Assembly: GCA_019752925.1 (NCBI GenBank)
Contig: JAIELP010000005.1
Span: 124,001-188,000 of the forward strand
Source of the DNA: a bacterium
GTDB lineage: Bacteria; Bdellovibrionota; Bdellovibrionia; Bdellovibrionales; Bdellovibrionaceae
Reading direction: 5' to 3'
Length of the DNA stretch: 64,000 bases
Shown one piece after another: positions 18,397-27,770 of this stretch (positions are counted from its first letter, which is position 1; each line of letters starts with the position of its first letter). Under the pieces are notes generated by a model. The model saw only the letters and a program-made list of their open reading frames with translations, was not told where the DNA came from and ran no database searches. A program made the position numbers and the translations under genes.

Positions 18397-19466
18397 CACG
18401 AATTTTTCCATTCATGGATGAGAGCTTCAGTTGAACGGTACGAAGGAACTTTGGCAGAAAGTGATTCTAGTAATTGAATTGCAATATCTCGCTGGCCTAA
18501 TCCGTAATAAGCCTGTGCCTTTAAATAAATGGCGCCGTAGGTCGCTTCAGGTGTTGAGGTCATATCTTTTTCAAGATTTTCAATGTGCTTAAGCAAATCT
18601 AAAAAGCGGGCTGACTCAAAAAGAATTTCAGCTTTTAGCCATTCGCTAGCGAAAGTTTTAGGTGTTTTGTTAATAAGTTCAAGAGCTAGGTCATGTAAAT
18701 CAAATTGCAGGGCCAACATAGTTAAGTTGTAAATTTGTTCAGGCGCATCGGTTTGCAGACGGTCTGCTAAAGTATTGATGTGTTTTTTTAATTCCTGAAT
18801 AAATTCTTCAGTTTCTTTAGAAACAATTTCGATTACTTTTTTTGAGTAACGTTTGGCTTTGGGTGTGCGCACACGCGCTAAAATATCATCAGCCTTTTTT
18901 TCCAGATGAGCCTGATGTAAAAGCTTTACTTCATTGTCATGCGGAAATATTTTAACAAGCTGTTGCAGGGTTTGCTCTTCTTGTTCGTTCAATTGATAAA
19001 GTCGGTTGTGGTTCAGTTGCGAAATTAATTTTGTTTTCGCTTGAAGACGTTCGATTTCAAATTCATTTTTTTTTGTATTTAAATATGTAGACAGATGCGG
19101 AAGCGTATTAACCAGAGTGGGTGACTTTGAAGCGTTTTCGTAGTTTTGTTTATCGGCAAGCGATGATTCGATTAAGTCGGTCAGATCATCACCTAGATCT
19201 GGTTCATTTTCTTTATAGGCTTCAGCAAAAGAACCCCACGGGAAATTAGATAGCGAATCTTTTCGTAAACATTTGAGATAAAATTTAAAAAGTAAGTCGA
19301 TTCGTCCGGCTAAAGTCAGGAAGTGACTGATGCTCTCAGCTTCCGAAGGGCTGAGAACATCGCTTTTTTCGTATTTTGATATGATTTCGGCGCAGATTGT
19401 TTCAAGAGTGTTTCCCTCTTGAAACAATGTATTGATTTCAAGCTCTAGACTGTTATTACCAGCCAA
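18396..19466 (-). CDS. Hypothetical cytoplasmic helical-repeat (TPR-like) protein
   Basis: This 356-residue protein has no signal peptide and is rich in Leu, Lys and Glu. The C-terminal half shows TPR-like helix pairs (ATYGAIYLKAQAYYGLGQRD, then AIQLLESLSAKVPSYRS). It must start at TTG 19466, because no ATG occurs early in the frame and the start lies 15 bases after the efp stop. Its stop codon overlaps the tamB start (TGATG), so it is translated together with tamB. It is not recognised beyond the repeat type. A scaffold role for the Tam module is only a guess from context. Confidence 0.65.
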   Translation of the reverse strand: MAGNNSLELEINTLFQEGNTLETICAEIISKYEKSDVLSPSEAESISHFLTLAGRIDLLFKFYLKCLRKDSLSNFPWGSFAEAYKENEPDLGDDLTDLIESSLADKQNYENASKSPTLVNTLPHLSTYLNTKKNEFEIERLQAKTKLISQLNHNRLYQLNEQEEQTLQQLVKIFPHDNEVKLLHQAHLEKKADDILARVRTPKAKRYSKKVIEIVSKETEEFIQELKKHINTLADRLQTDAPEQIYNLTMLALQFDLHDLALELINKTPKTFASEWLKAEILFESARFLDLLKHIENLEKDMTSTPEATYGAIYLKAQAYYGLGQRDIAIQLLESLSAKVPSYRSTEALIHEWKNS

Positions 19467-19481
19467 GTCTTAAACCTTGCC

Positions 19482-20048
19482 TTACTTCTGATTCACGCGC
19501 TCAACATAAGCGCCTGATTCTGTGTCGATTCTTAAAACATCGCCTTCGTTGATGTGTAAAGGAACACCTACAACTAAACCTGTTTCCATTGTAGCTGGCT
19601 TAGTAGCTCCAGTTACGCGGTCGCCTTTAACGCCCGGATCAGTTTGCGCAACTTTTAAATTAACTGCGTTTGGTACATCAACCACAACCGGCTTTTCGTT
19701 GTAAAGTGTAATCACAACAACAAGATTTTCGTGTAGGTAATTTTTTGCATCACCAATTTCGTGTTCGTACATTAAAATTTGTTCGAACGTTGTTTGGTTC
19801 ATGAAGTTGTAACCGTTGTCGTCTTTGTATAAGAAAGTCATTTCAACGTTTTCAACATTAGGCACTTCAAATTTTTCGCCTGACTTGAAAGTTCTCTCTA
19901 GGTTAGTTCCAGTTAAAAGGCTGCGCATTTTTGTGCGCGAAAATTGATTTCCTTTTCCCGGTTTAACGTGTTGGAAGTCTACGATCACATAAGGTTGACC
20001 ATCGACCATTAATTTAAGACCTTTTTTAAAATCGGACGTTTCGTACAT
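19482..20048 (-). CDS. efp: Translation elongation factor P
   Basis: It relieves ribosome stalling at polyproline stretches. The three-domain protein of 188 residues is full length. The modification loop reads VKPGKGNQF with the conserved Lys near residue 34. The C-terminal OB domain ends with the family motif DVLRIDTESGAYVERV. It starts with ATG at 20048. The next leftward gene begins 15 bases after it, so efp probably leads into the TPR-tamB-tamA string. Confidence 0.96.
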   Translation of the reverse strand: MYETSDFKKGLKLMVDGQPYVIVDFQHVKPGKGNQFSRTKMRSLLTGTNLERTFKSGEKFEVPNVENVEMTFLYKDDNGYNFMNQTTFEQILMYEHEIGDAKNYLHENLVVVITLYNEKPVVVDVPNAVNLKVAQTDPGVKGDRVTGATKPATMETGLVVGVPLHINEGDVLRIDTESGAYVERVNQK

Positions 20049-20114
20049 AATAGCTCCATGTATTCTAGAAAATACTCTAGTAAATTATTGATTTCTCAGT
20101 GTAAATGATAGGGT

Positions 20115-20915
20115 TTAAGTCGACAACAAATCGCTTTTATTTGATTCAATTCTGCGTAGCAACATTTCGAGTGCAGCAATCTTCTTTTGTTTGATTACTT
20201 TTTGCTTTGCAATGGATGCATTTGCCACTGATTTGGGCTGCAGGTAATCGGGTTTTTCAAACACAGAAAGTTTAAGTCTTCTTGACTCAATTTCAGGGTG
20301 ATTTCCATATTTTACTGAGCACTCATTGAGCAAGCTGAGGGCTTTTTCGATATCGTGTCTTACTATGAGCGCATCAATAAACGAAATAGAGCGTAAAAGG
20401 GCAGCGTCTGGCTTATCCCAAGCCTGATCCTCCTGAGATAACTGAGGACTTTGCAGGTCAGCTTCCGGCAACTTTTGCATCTGGAAAAGATCATCCTCGT
20501 ACTCGTCAGCTGTTAAAAGTTCAAGTTTTGCTACAGCTCTGCGGGCCAGAGGATGGGTTGGATTAAAAAACAGAACTTTTTTAAAAGCCGTTAGTGCTTG
20601 TTTGCCATTTTTAAGTTCAAGATAGGTTTCGGCCAACTCAAGCCACGCACGCCAGTTTTCAGTGGCCAGCTTTGTTGCATCCGAAAGTGGCTGTAGGGCT
20701 TCTTTGTGCATTTTTTTAAGCTTAAAAATACGACCCATTAAGATAAGGCCGCTGGTAGAGCGAGGATGAAATTTTAAGCCTTGTTTAACTAAGTGTTCAG
20801 CTTCGTCATTCATGTCACGAGATAAATAAAGCTCTGTCAGTTTAACAAACTGAGGTGACTTTGGGTTTTCCTGCAGTTCTTTCTGAAGTTGTGCTATTTC
20901 ATCTTCTTGTGTCAT
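20115..20915 (-). CDS. TPR-repeat protein, cytoplasmic
   Basis: The 266-residue protein carries tandem TPR units in its first half: LTELYLSRDMNDEAEHLVKQ, then GLILMGRIFKLKKMHKEALQ, then WLELAETYLELKNGKQALTA. The C-terminal half is helical and charged. There is no signal peptide or membrane helix. It is divergent from ruvC across a 57-base gap and lies 66 bases before efp. The partner proteins are unknown. Confidence 0.75.
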   Translation of the reverse strand: MTQEDEIAQLQKELQENPKSPQFVKLTELYLSRDMNDEAEHLVKQGLKFHPRSTSGLILMGRIFKLKKMHKEALQPLSDATKLATENWRAWLELAETYLELKNGKQALTAFKKVLFFNPTHPLARRAVAKLELLTADEYEDDLFQMQKLPEADLQSPQLSQEDQAWDKPDAALLRSISFIDALIVRHDIEKALSLLNECSVKYGNHPEIESRRLKLSVFEKPDYLQPKSVANASIAKQKVIKQKKIAALEMLLRRIESNKSDLLST

Positions 20916-20972
20916 TCTTTTAAAATCCTCTCATTTTATTGACTGAAAGAAAAGCTACTTATTCAATAAGAT

Positions 20973-21491
20973 ATGATTATTTTAGGAATTGATCCGGGAT
21001 CGCGATTTTTAGGTTATGCCGTTATATCTGTTCAGGGTTCAACCATGAAGCCGATAGACTATGGTGTGCTTAAATTTGACGGGGATATTCCTCTGAGTGA
21101 ACGCTTAGAATCTATTGGTTTGGGAGTGCGGGAATTATTTGAAAAATACAAACCCAACCATCTTTCGCTTGAAAAAATATTTTTAGGAAAAAATGCCGAT
21201 AGTGCTTTTAAAATGGGGCATGCGCGCGGTGTGGTTATTTATGAATCACTTTTAGCTAAATGCGAAGTTCATGAATACGCAACAAGAGTTGTAAAAAAAG
21301 GCATAACTGGTAACGGCGGTGCCGAAAAAGAACATGTTCGTTTAGTTGTGCGAAATATGTTGCAAATAGGGCCGGTAAAATCGCTGGATGCCTCAGATGC
21401 TTTGGCTATGGCCTGTTTCCATGCTACACAGTTAAGGGTTTTAAAATTAAAACAGACCACTAAGCGCCAAAAAGAGCAGGAGTTAGCATGA
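20973..21491 (+). CDS. ruvC: Crossover junction endodeoxyribonuclease RuvC
   Basis: It resolves Holliday junctions during recombination repair. The RNase H-like fold shows acidic residues in IILGIDPGSRFLGYAV (first catalytic Asp), LSLEKIFLGKNADSAF (Glu) and the C-terminal SLDASDALAMACFHA (Asp pair). The length of 172 is standard. The ribosome site is weak. It overlaps ruvA by four bases (ATGA), and ruvB follows with a TAATG overlap, so ruvC-ruvA-ruvB is translationally coupled. Confidence 0.96.
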   Translation: MIILGIDPGSRFLGYAVISVQGSTMKPIDYGVLKFDGDIPLSERLESIGLGVRELFEKYKPNHLSLEKIFLGKNADSAFKMGHARGVVIYESLLAKCEVHEYATRVVKKGITGNGGAEKEHVRLVVRNMLQIGPVKSLDASDALAMACFHATQLRVLKLKQTTKRQKEQELA

Positions 21492-22072
21492 TAGGATTTT
21501 TAGAAGGAACTGTATTTGATGTTTCATCTGAAAGTTTTATTATTAACGTTAACGGTGTTGGGTATGATGTTTCGGCTTCATCACAAACCTTAGCTGATGT
21601 TCAGGTTTTACTTGGTCAAAAAATGAAGGTTTGGATTTACTCCCATGTGCGTGAAGATGCTTTCCAGCTTTTTGGTTTTTTAACTAAACCAGAAAAAGAT
21701 TTTTTCATTCAACTTTTAAAGGTTAACGGCGTGGGGCCTAAATCTGCACTTTCAGTTATGTCGGGTGCAAGACTTGCTCAAATTCAAGACTGGATTGAGT
21801 CTAGCGATGCCAAGGCGCTTTCGTCATTGCCAAAAGTCGGCAAAAAAACTGCTGAACAAATTATTCTCACTTTGCAAGGTAAGCTTGTTAGAGTTGAAAC
21901 GAAAGCAAAAGGCCCTAAACTGAACGAAACCCATCGCCAGATTTCTTCGGCTTTGGTAAATTTAGGTTTTAAAAACCAGACTGTAGATCAGTTTATTGCA
22001 ACATTGGCACAAACTATTACCATCGAAGATGGTGTGCGTGAAGGTCTTAAAAAATTATCGGGGCAATTATAA
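21488..22072 (+). CDS. ruvA: Holliday junction DNA helicase subunit RuvA
   Basis: This junction-binding subunit loads RuvB rings. The N-terminal OB domain (MIGFLEGTVFDV...VNGVGYDV) precedes the helix-hairpin-helix region (LLKVNGVGPKSAL and LPKVGKKTAEQII). The C-terminal domain III, which contacts RuvB, is present, so the 194 residues are complete. It lies between ruvC and ruvB with overlaps at both ends. Confidence 0.97.
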   Translation: MIGFLEGTVFDVSSESFIINVNGVGYDVSASSQTLADVQVLLGQKMKVWIYSHVREDAFQLFGFLTKPEKDFFIQLLKVNGVGPKSALSVMSGARLAQIQDWIESSDAKALSSLPKVGKKTAEQIILTLQGKLVRVETKAKGPKLNETHRQISSALVNLGFKNQTVDQFIATLAQTITIEDGVREGLKKLSGQL

Positions 22073-23055
22073 TGAATCGCGTATTACAGAGTGAAATGCA
22101 GGACCTAGATTTAAAATGGGAAAACAAATTAAGACCTCATACATTTGAAGATTTTCCAGGCCAAACTGACGTAAAAGAAAAAATTAAAGTTTTTTTGCAA
22201 GCCGCAAGTAAGCGCGGAGAGCCCCTAGATCACACTCTTTTATTTGGCCCCCCTGGTTTAGGTAAAACCACTTTGGCGCAAATTATGGCAAACGAATTAA
22301 AAGTGGATATTAAAATCACTTCGGCTCCGGCCATAGATAAAAAAGGTGATTTGGCTGCTATTTTAACAAGTTTAAAGCCGTTTTCTATTTTATTTATTGA
22401 TGAAATTCACCGTTTACCGAGAGTAATTGAAGAGTATTTGTATACAGCGATGGAAGATTACTACATCGATATCGTAACCGGTGATGGCCTGGGCTCGCAA
22501 TCGATGAAGTTCCAACTCGTACCCTTTACTTTAATCGGAGCGACGACCCGTGCAGGATTATTGGATAATCCTTTCCGTGATCGTTTTGGTATTCAAGAAA
22601 GATTACAGTTTTATGACCGCGAATCTTTATGCCAGATTTTAATCCGTTCAGCGCAAATTTTAAATTTAGTTTTGGATAAAGAAGCCGCAGCAGAAATTGC
22701 AAGACGTGCTCGCGGAACTCCTCGTGTAGCCAACAGATTATTAAAACGTGTACGTGATTACGCTGAAGTAAAAGGTGACGGAACCGTTACTAATGACATA
22801 GCCATTTATGCACTCGATCAGTTAGGTGTAGATAAAAACGGTCTGGATGAAATGGATCGTCGAATTCTTAAAATTATCGCTGAAAAATACGATGGAGGCC
22901 CTGTCGGAATTGAGACTTTATCGTCGGCCCTAGGTGAAGAGAGCGAGACGTTAGAAGAGGTGTATGAGCCCTTCTTAATTCAGGAAGGCTTCATTCAGAA
23001 AACTCCACGCGGTCGTATGCTTACTAACTATTCGAAACAGCTGAATTTAGTTTAA
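22072..23055 (+). CDS. ruvB: Holliday junction branch-migration ATPase RuvB
   Basis: This AAA+ motor drives branch migration. Walker A is GPPGLGKTTLA and Walker B is ILFIDEIHRL. Sensor 1 lies in LIGATTRAGLL, and the arginine finger region is in NPFRDRFGIQ. The C-terminal winged helix carries GPVGIETLSSALGEE. The 327 residues fit the family. It is the last gene of the ruv unit. The first 15 or so residues, ahead of DLKWENKLRPHTFEDFPGQ, are variable in this family. Confidence 0.97.
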   Translation: MNRVLQSEMQDLDLKWENKLRPHTFEDFPGQTDVKEKIKVFLQAASKRGEPLDHTLLFGPPGLGKTTLAQIMANELKVDIKITSAPAIDKKGDLAAILTSLKPFSILFIDEIHRLPRVIEEYLYTAMEDYYIDIVTGDGLGSQSMKFQLVPFTLIGATTRAGLLDNPFRDRFGIQERLQFYDRESLCQILIRSAQILNLVLDKEAAAEIARRARGTPRVANRLLKRVRDYAEVKGDGTVTNDIAIYALDQLGVDKNGLDEMDRRILKIIAEKYDGGPVGIETLSSALGEESETLEEVYEPFLIQEGFIQKTPRGRMLTNYSKQLNLV

Positions 23056-23107
23056 TTAGCTTCAAAATTGATGGTCAATAGAGCCGAATTAAGGTACTAT
23101 TGAACCT

Positions 23108-24013
23108 ATGTTTTTTCAAAAAACCATTCGTAAAACAGTTGAAGTTCATGGCGTGGGTATCCATTCAGGTGAAAAAACCACTTTAAAGTTTAAGCCAGCT
23201 CCGGCTAACACAGGCGTTTATTTCATTAGAGCCGATCTTCCGAACCGTCCGTTTTTAAAAGTTTCAGCTACAAATGTTCAAGCGGTTAGTTATCAAACTA
23301 CTTTAGGTGGTCCTCACTTTCAGGTGGCAACTATTGAGCACTGTGTTTCCGCTTTATCGGCTTTAAGAATTGATAATATTTATATTGAATTAGATGGCCC
23401 CGAAATTCCGATTTGCGACGGAAGTGCCCAGTTTTTTTTAAAAGCTCTGCAACAAGCCGAAGTGATCGAGCTCGATGAGCCACGCAAGTACTGTTACATC
23501 ACGGAGCCTATTTCATTTGTTGAAGGTGATAAATCAGCCTACGTATTGCCGTATCACGGTTTAAGATTAACGGTGACGATTGATTTTCCTCATCCAGCTA
23601 TTGGTAAACAAACTTTGGACATGGAAATTAACGAACAAACATTTGCTCGCGACATAGCAAATGCACGTACCTTCGGTTTTTTAAAAGATGTTGAAGCACT
23701 TAAAAAAGCCGGCCTTGCAAAAGGCGGAAGCCTTGATAACTGCATTGTTTTAGATGATGAAAAAATCGTTAATGAAGAGGGTTTAAGGTTTGCTAACGAG
23801 TTCGTTCGTCATAAGGCGTTAGATGCTTTAGGTGATTTAGTTACTCTTGAAATGCCGTTAATGGGCCATGTGGTTTTAAATAGAGCAGGCCACGATGTCA
23901 TGAATAAGCTTATTAAAAAAATCGTAGCCTCTCCCAATGCCTATAGATTTGTAGAGATGGGTGCCGATGTATCTGAAGAGGCAAAAAGATTCGCAAATTG
24001 GTCACTGGCTTAG
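23108..24013 (+). CDS. lpxC: UDP-3-O-acyl-N-acetylglucosamine deacetylase LpxC
   Basis: It catalyses the committed, zinc-dependent step of lipid A synthesis in the cytoplasm. Zinc ligands are seen in VATIEHCVSAL (His) and VRHKALDALGDL (His and Asp), and the catalytic C-terminal His is in NRAGHDVMNKL. The N-terminal VEVHGVGIHSGEKTTL is diagnostic. The length of 301 is normal. It shows that the organism makes lipid A. It stands 52 bases after ruvB and could share its transcript. Confidence 0.97.
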   Translation: MFFQKTIRKTVEVHGVGIHSGEKTTLKFKPAPANTGVYFIRADLPNRPFLKVSATNVQAVSYQTTLGGPHFQVATIEHCVSALSALRIDNIYIELDGPEIPICDGSAQFFLKALQQAEVIELDEPRKYCYITEPISFVEGDKSAYVLPYHGLRLTVTIDFPHPAIGKQTLDMEINEQTFARDIANARTFGFLKDVEALKKAGLAKGGSLDNCIVLDDEKIVNEEGLRFANEFVRHKALDALGDLVTLEMPLMGHVVLNRAGHDVMNKLIKKIVASPNAYRFVEMGADVSEEAKRFANWSLA

Positions 24014-24154
24014 TCATACTTACACAGTACTAATTATACAGTGCAATTAAAACATGCAAACCAGACTATTTAATTTTTGCTTTTCATAGGGCGAACTGGT
24101 AGTTTTTCTAGGATTCAAAAAACAAAATTAAGTACGAAAACTAAGGAGTCATTC

Positions 24155-25261
24155 ATGATTATCGGAGTACCTAAGGAAATTAAAATCAGCGAAAACCGTG
24201 TAGGTTTAACTGAAGCAGGCGCAAAGCAATTAACTAAAGAAGGCCACACAGTTATTGTTGAAAAAGATGCGGGTGTTGGTAGCGGTATCACAAACGATCA
24301 ATACGAAAAAGCCGGCGCAAAAATCATCGACACAAAAAAAGATGTTTACGCTAAAGCTGATATGATCATGAAAGTGAAAGAACCACTTCCAGATGAATAT
24401 GAATTAATGAAAGAAAACCAAATTCTTTACACTTACCTTCACTTAGCAGCAGAACCTAAATTAACAAAAGTTTTAGCTGAAAGAAAAGTTAAGTCTATCG
24501 CTTACGAAACCATCCAGTTAGAAAACGGTTCATTACCATTATTAACTCCGATGTCTGAAGTTGCAGGCCGTATGGCTACGCAAGTAGGTGCTTTCTACTT
24601 ACAAAAAGATCACGGTGGTAAAGGTATCCTTTTAGGTGGTGTTACAGGCGTTATGCCGGGTAAAGTAACCATCATCGGTGGTGGTGTTGTTGGAACGAAC
24701 GCCGCTAAAATGGCCATCGGTCTTGGCGCACAAGTAACAATCTTAGACGTGAGCACAGCTCGTTTAGAATACTTAGACGATATCTTCAAAGGTCGTTGCC
24801 AAACTTTATTCTCAAACGCAATTAACATCGAAAATTCAGTAACTGATTCAGATCTAGTAGTAGGTGGCGTTTTGATCACGGGTCAAAAAGCTCCAACTTT
24901 AGTTTCTAAAGACATGATCTCAGCCATGAGAAAAGGTTCTGTAGTAGTAGATGTGGCCGTTGACCAAGGTGGTTGTATCGAAACTTGTCGTCCAACTTCT
25001 CATACTAATCCTACATACGAAGTTGATGGCGTAATCCATTACTGTGTGCCTAATATGCCAGGTGTTGTACCTCGCACATCTACTTACGCTTTAACTAACG
25101 TAACGTTGAAATACGCTTCTATGTTAGCTGCTATGGGTGTTGAAGATGCTGTTGCTAAGGATAAAGCTTTAATGAAGGGCTTAAATGTTTACAACGGATA
25201 CGTATGTTACGAGCCAGTGGCAAAAGATTTAGGTATGGAATACCGTCCGTACAAAATCTAG
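24155..25261 (+). CDS. ald: Alanine dehydrogenase
   Basis: This NAD-dependent enzyme reversibly converts L-alanine to pyruvate and ammonia. The frame begins [19 protein letters not shown] at ATG 24155 behind AAGGAG; the longer frame from 24077 has no such support. Substrate residues are in [10 protein letters not shown] and YLHLAAEPK. The NAD-binding glycine motif is [14 protein letters not shown], and [10 protein letters not shown] follows. The length of 368 is standard. A strong terminator follows. In a predator it would feed prey alanine into the TCA cycle (inference). Confidence 0.96.
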   Translation: MIIGVPKEIKISENRVGLTEAGAKQLTKEGHTVIVEKDAGVGSGITNDQYEKAGAKIIDTKKDVYAKADMIMKVKEPLPDEYELMKENQILYTYLHLAAEPKLTKVLAERKVKSIAYETIQLENGSLPLLTPMSEVAGRMATQVGAFYLQKDHGGKGILLGGVTGVMPGKVTIIGGGVVGTNAAKMAIGLGAQVTILDVSTARLEYLDDIFKGRCQTLFSNAINIENSVTDSDLVVGGVLITGQKAPTLVSKDMISAMRKGSVVVDVAVDQGGCIETCRPTSHTNPTYEVDGVIHYCVPNMPGVVPRTSTYALTNVTLKYASMLAAMGVEDAVAKDKALMKGLNVYNGYVCYEPVAKDLGMEYRPYKI

Positions 25262-25284
25262 CTATCTGTAAAAAATTAAATTTT

Positions 25285-25314
25285 AAAAGCCGACCTAATA
25301 AGTCGGCTTTTTTT
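25285..25314 (+). terminator. Intrinsic terminator after ald
   Basis: A GCCGAC/GTCGGC stem with a seven-base loop is flanked by four As upstream and seven Ts downstream, 24 bases after the ald stop codon. The A and T flanks extend the stem and could also serve the opposite strand. Confidence 0.88.
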
Positions 25315-25319
25315 ATGGA

Positions 25320-25862
25320 GTGAGAGTGTTTAATAAAGAATCTAAAGTTTTTGTAGTAGGTACAAGTGGCTCAGGTAAAAGCACCTTTGCACGTACTTTA
25401 TCGCAAAAAATCGGGGTTGTAGACATTGAACTCGATCAACTTTTTTGGAAAGCCAATTGGACTGAATCTCAGCCTGAAGAGTTTCGTGCAAAGATCACCA
25501 AAGCTATTAGCGATAATAAAGGTTGGGTGATGCACGGTAACTACAATAAAGTGCGTGATTTAACTTGGGGTAATACCGAAACACTTATTTGGCTCGATTA
25601 TTCTAAAACTGTGGTTATGTATCGTGTGATTAAACGTTCACTTAAAAGAATATTGACCCAAGAGGAGCTGTGGGCCGGAAATAAAGAAAGCATTAAAAAA
25701 ACGTTCTTTTCAAAACAGTCGATTATTTTATGGTCGTGGCAAACTTATGCCACTCGAAAAGCTCAGTACCTGAAGTTTATGCAAGATCCGGATTTTAAAC
25801 ATATTAAAGTTATGAGGTTTAAAACCCCGCTTGAGTCAGAAAATTTTCTAAACAATCAATAA
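25320..25862 (+). CDS. P-loop NTPase, FlaR/adenylate-kinase-like
   Basis: This small nucleoside/nucleotide kinase-like protein of 180 residues has Walker A GTSGSGKST at residues 14-22. It has the family-typical DIELDQLFWKANWTE region, GWVMHGNYNKVRDL and TLIWLDYSKTVVMYRV. These features match the group annotated as DNA topology modulation protein FlaR, whose true substrate is unknown. The start is GTG 25320, six bases beyond the ald terminator, so it probably relies on its own promoter or on read-through. The 3' end overlaps the converging comEC gene by seven bases. Confidence 0.78.
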   Translation: MRVFNKESKVFVVGTSGSGKSTFARTLSQKIGVVDIELDQLFWKANWTESQPEEFRAKITKAISDNKGWVMHGNYNKVRDLTWGNTETLIWLDYSKTVVMYRVIKRSLKRILTQEELWAGNKESIKKTFFSKQSIILWSWQTYATRKAQYLKFMQDPDFKHIKVMRFKTPLESENFLNNQ

Positions 25863-26599
25863 AACCAGATATGGCCCCAATTTTCGGTTTTTAAGATAGG
25901 GACATTGAATTCGTTGAGCCTTTTGAGAGTGTCTTTGTGCGGATGTCTGTATTTGGCAAATCGGGCTGAAGCAATGGCCAAATTCAATTTGGGAAGTTGT
26001 TGCAAAAGATTTTTTCCGGTGCTGGTGCGGCTTCCGTGGTGTCCCAGTAAAAGAACTTTACTTTGATTTATAATCTTAAACTCCTTGGACCATATTTTTT
26101 CTTGCTGTGTAGTTGAGTCTCCGGTGAGAAGTACTTTTTCATCGTAAAAAATTGTGGATGAAGCGTTGGTGTCGCGGCCTTCTTGTGGTGTCCAGCTGTA
26201 AAAATAATGAAAGCTGGGTTTGCAATCTGGAATATTCAGATCGAGAATTTTAACGACCGCTTTTTTATAAGAGCCGAATTCGGGTTTGTGTTGCCAGCAA
26301 AGTCGGGGAAGAGATCTGGCTAAAGAGGGAATATTTAAAAAATGATCATAGTCCCAATGGCTTAAGTTAATCAGATTTACTTTTTTTCCACAGTGAAATA
26401 AAAGCGACTTTTTTACAGAGTTAAAGCTTCCGAATTCTCCACCTGCATCGTAGTGAATACATTCGTCAGATAAAACATGTGTAACCCATTGCCCTTGGCC
26501 CACATTCCAAACCACCCAGCTATTAATGTAATGGGGAGTTTCGGCATACTTCATTTTAAACAAAACAATCAGAAAAATAACAATAAATTGTAAATTCAA
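25856..26599 (-). CDS. ComEC C-terminal metallo-beta-lactamase part as a separate protein
   Basis: This 247-residue protein corresponds to the periplasmic nuclease-like domain of ComEC/Rec2. It has one N-terminal hydrophobic segment (LQFIVIFLIVLF), then WNVGQGQWV, DAGGEFG, the metal motif HWDYDH (residues 81-86), LLTGDSTTQQE and GHHGSRTSTGKNLL. The final HPHKDTLKRLNEFNVPILKT matches the ComEC C-terminus. The metal ligands appear intact, so DNA-strand degradation during uptake is possible. Its start overlaps the membrane-part gene by four bases, so the two should be made together as a split ComEC. Confidence 0.82.
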   Translation of the reverse strand: MNLQFIVIFLIVLFKMKYAETPHYINSWVVWNVGQGQWVTHVLSDECIHYDAGGEFGSFNSVKKSLLFHCGKKVNLINLSHWDYDHFLNIPSLARSLPRLCWQHKPEFGSYKKAVVKILDLNIPDCKPSFHYFYSWTPQEGRDTNASSTIFYDEKVLLTGDSTTQQEKIWSKEFKIINQSKVLLLGHHGSRTSTGKNLLQQLPKLNLAIASARFAKYRHPHKDTLKRLNEFNVPILKTENWGHIWFY

Positions 26600-27510
26600 T
26601 CTAAGGCCTTTCTTTTTTGATAAACGTAAACAATATGAAAAACCCCGTGTAGCAAAAAAATAAAAACCCAGTTATAAAAAATCAACTGCGGAGGGAAAGA
26701 CTGACTCTGAATACGGAACTCGATTTCAAATGTGCTGATAATCAGCTTTAAAACCCCGATTAAATGATCAAAAACTGGGTGTAAAAAGTTAAAAAACCAA
26801 ACCATCAGGCCTAATGGGAAAAGTATCAGTTCTAGAACGGGAGCGAGCAAAACATTACATAAAATAACCACAGGAGAAGGGGTCTGAAAAAATGTTATAC
26901 TGGGTAAAAGAGCAAAATAAAAAAGACTTTGTTTAAAGATCAAACTGCGGTCTTCAAAAAAGTGTGCTCCCAGCGCAACGAGAAAAGCAGCAATCCAACT
27001 CATTTGTAAACCTAAGGATGAGACCCATTGAAAATTAAATACTAAAGTTAAAATTCCGATAACTAATAGTCTTAAATGGGCGGGCCAATAAATATTTTTG
27101 CTACGTAAATAATAACTCAGTGTGAATGCAATTAGGCATCGCACCACAGGGGCGCTAAGCCCGCAAGCAAAGGCGTAGAGGGTGAGAGTAACTAATATGA
27201 CAAGGGCAGGAAGCTTGTAGCGATGTGATGCTTTCAGCAAAAAATTTTCGATCACTATTAAATGAGCACCAGATACAACAAATAAATGAATCAGACCGGA
27301 AGAAATATAAAATTGTGAGTCGTTTAAATTAGTGAAATTTTCAGCACAAACTAAGGCTTTTAATTCAGCAATCGATGGAGAATTTTCAGGTAAATTTGAA
27401 ATACAAAACTGATGAGACTTTTTTGTCACATCCGAAAGGATTTCATAAACCGAAAAGCGGAAAATACTGACAGCAAGTAATGAAATAATAAGCAGAGAAA
27501 ATAAAATCAT
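26596..27510 (-). CDS. comEC: ComEC/Rec2 competence-domain membrane channel as a separate protein
   Basis: This polytopic inner-membrane protein of 304 residues carries the Competence domain: FYISSGLIHLFVVSGAHLIVIE, CGLSAPVVRCLIAFTLSY and LGLQMSWIAAFLVALG. About seven or eight hydrophobic segments are visible. Full-length ComEC (usually 700 or more residues) also has an N-terminal OB-like domain and a C-terminal beta-lactamase domain. Here the OB-like part is missing or very short, and the lactamase part is the next gene. With dprA nearby, this suggests a natural transformation system for single-strand DNA import. Confidence 0.85.
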   Translation of the reverse strand: MILFSLLIISLLAVSIFRFSVYEILSDVTKKSHQFCISNLPENSPSIAELKALVCAENFTNLNDSQFYISSGLIHLFVVSGAHLIVIENFLLKASHRYKLPALVILVTLTLYAFACGLSAPVVRCLIAFTLSYYLRSKNIYWPAHLRLLVIGILTLVFNFQWVSSLGLQMSWIAAFLVALGAHFFEDRSLIFKQSLFYFALLPSITFFQTPSPVVILCNVLLAPVLELILFPLGLMVWFFNFLHPVFDHLIGVLKLIISTFEIEFRIQSQSFPPQLIFYNWVFIFLLHGVFHIVYVYQKRKALD

Positions 27511-27721
27511 AAGCTTTACTGCAAAACGAATGAGCGCAAATTTAAGATTTCATTTCAGAAATTAACTCAAATGGCATATTTTTTATAAATTCTAAGTTAT
27601 TTCAAGTAGTTACTTGTGGTTAAACATAAAGCAAACCGCTGAAAGCCTTGATAATCAGTAGGTCTAAAGTCTAGAAAATGGGGTTTTAAACAATACATGT
27701 GGATAACTCTGACTCTAGCCG

Positions 27722-27750
27722 TTGATTCGAATAGAACAATCCAGTTTAAT
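27722..27750 (+). promoter_or_regulatory. Candidate sigma-70-type promoter for the TPR/LysM/dprA unit
   Basis: TTGATT (27722-27727) and TTTAAT (27745-27750) are separated by 17 bases. The gene start is 21 bases downstream at 27771 behind AGAGGGTG. Matches are 4 of 6 and 5 of 6 to the canonical hexamers. The rest of the 260-base gap from 27511 shows no gene or clear hairpin. Confidence 0.55.
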
Positions 27751-27770
27751 AGTGTGTAGAGGGTGTCATC

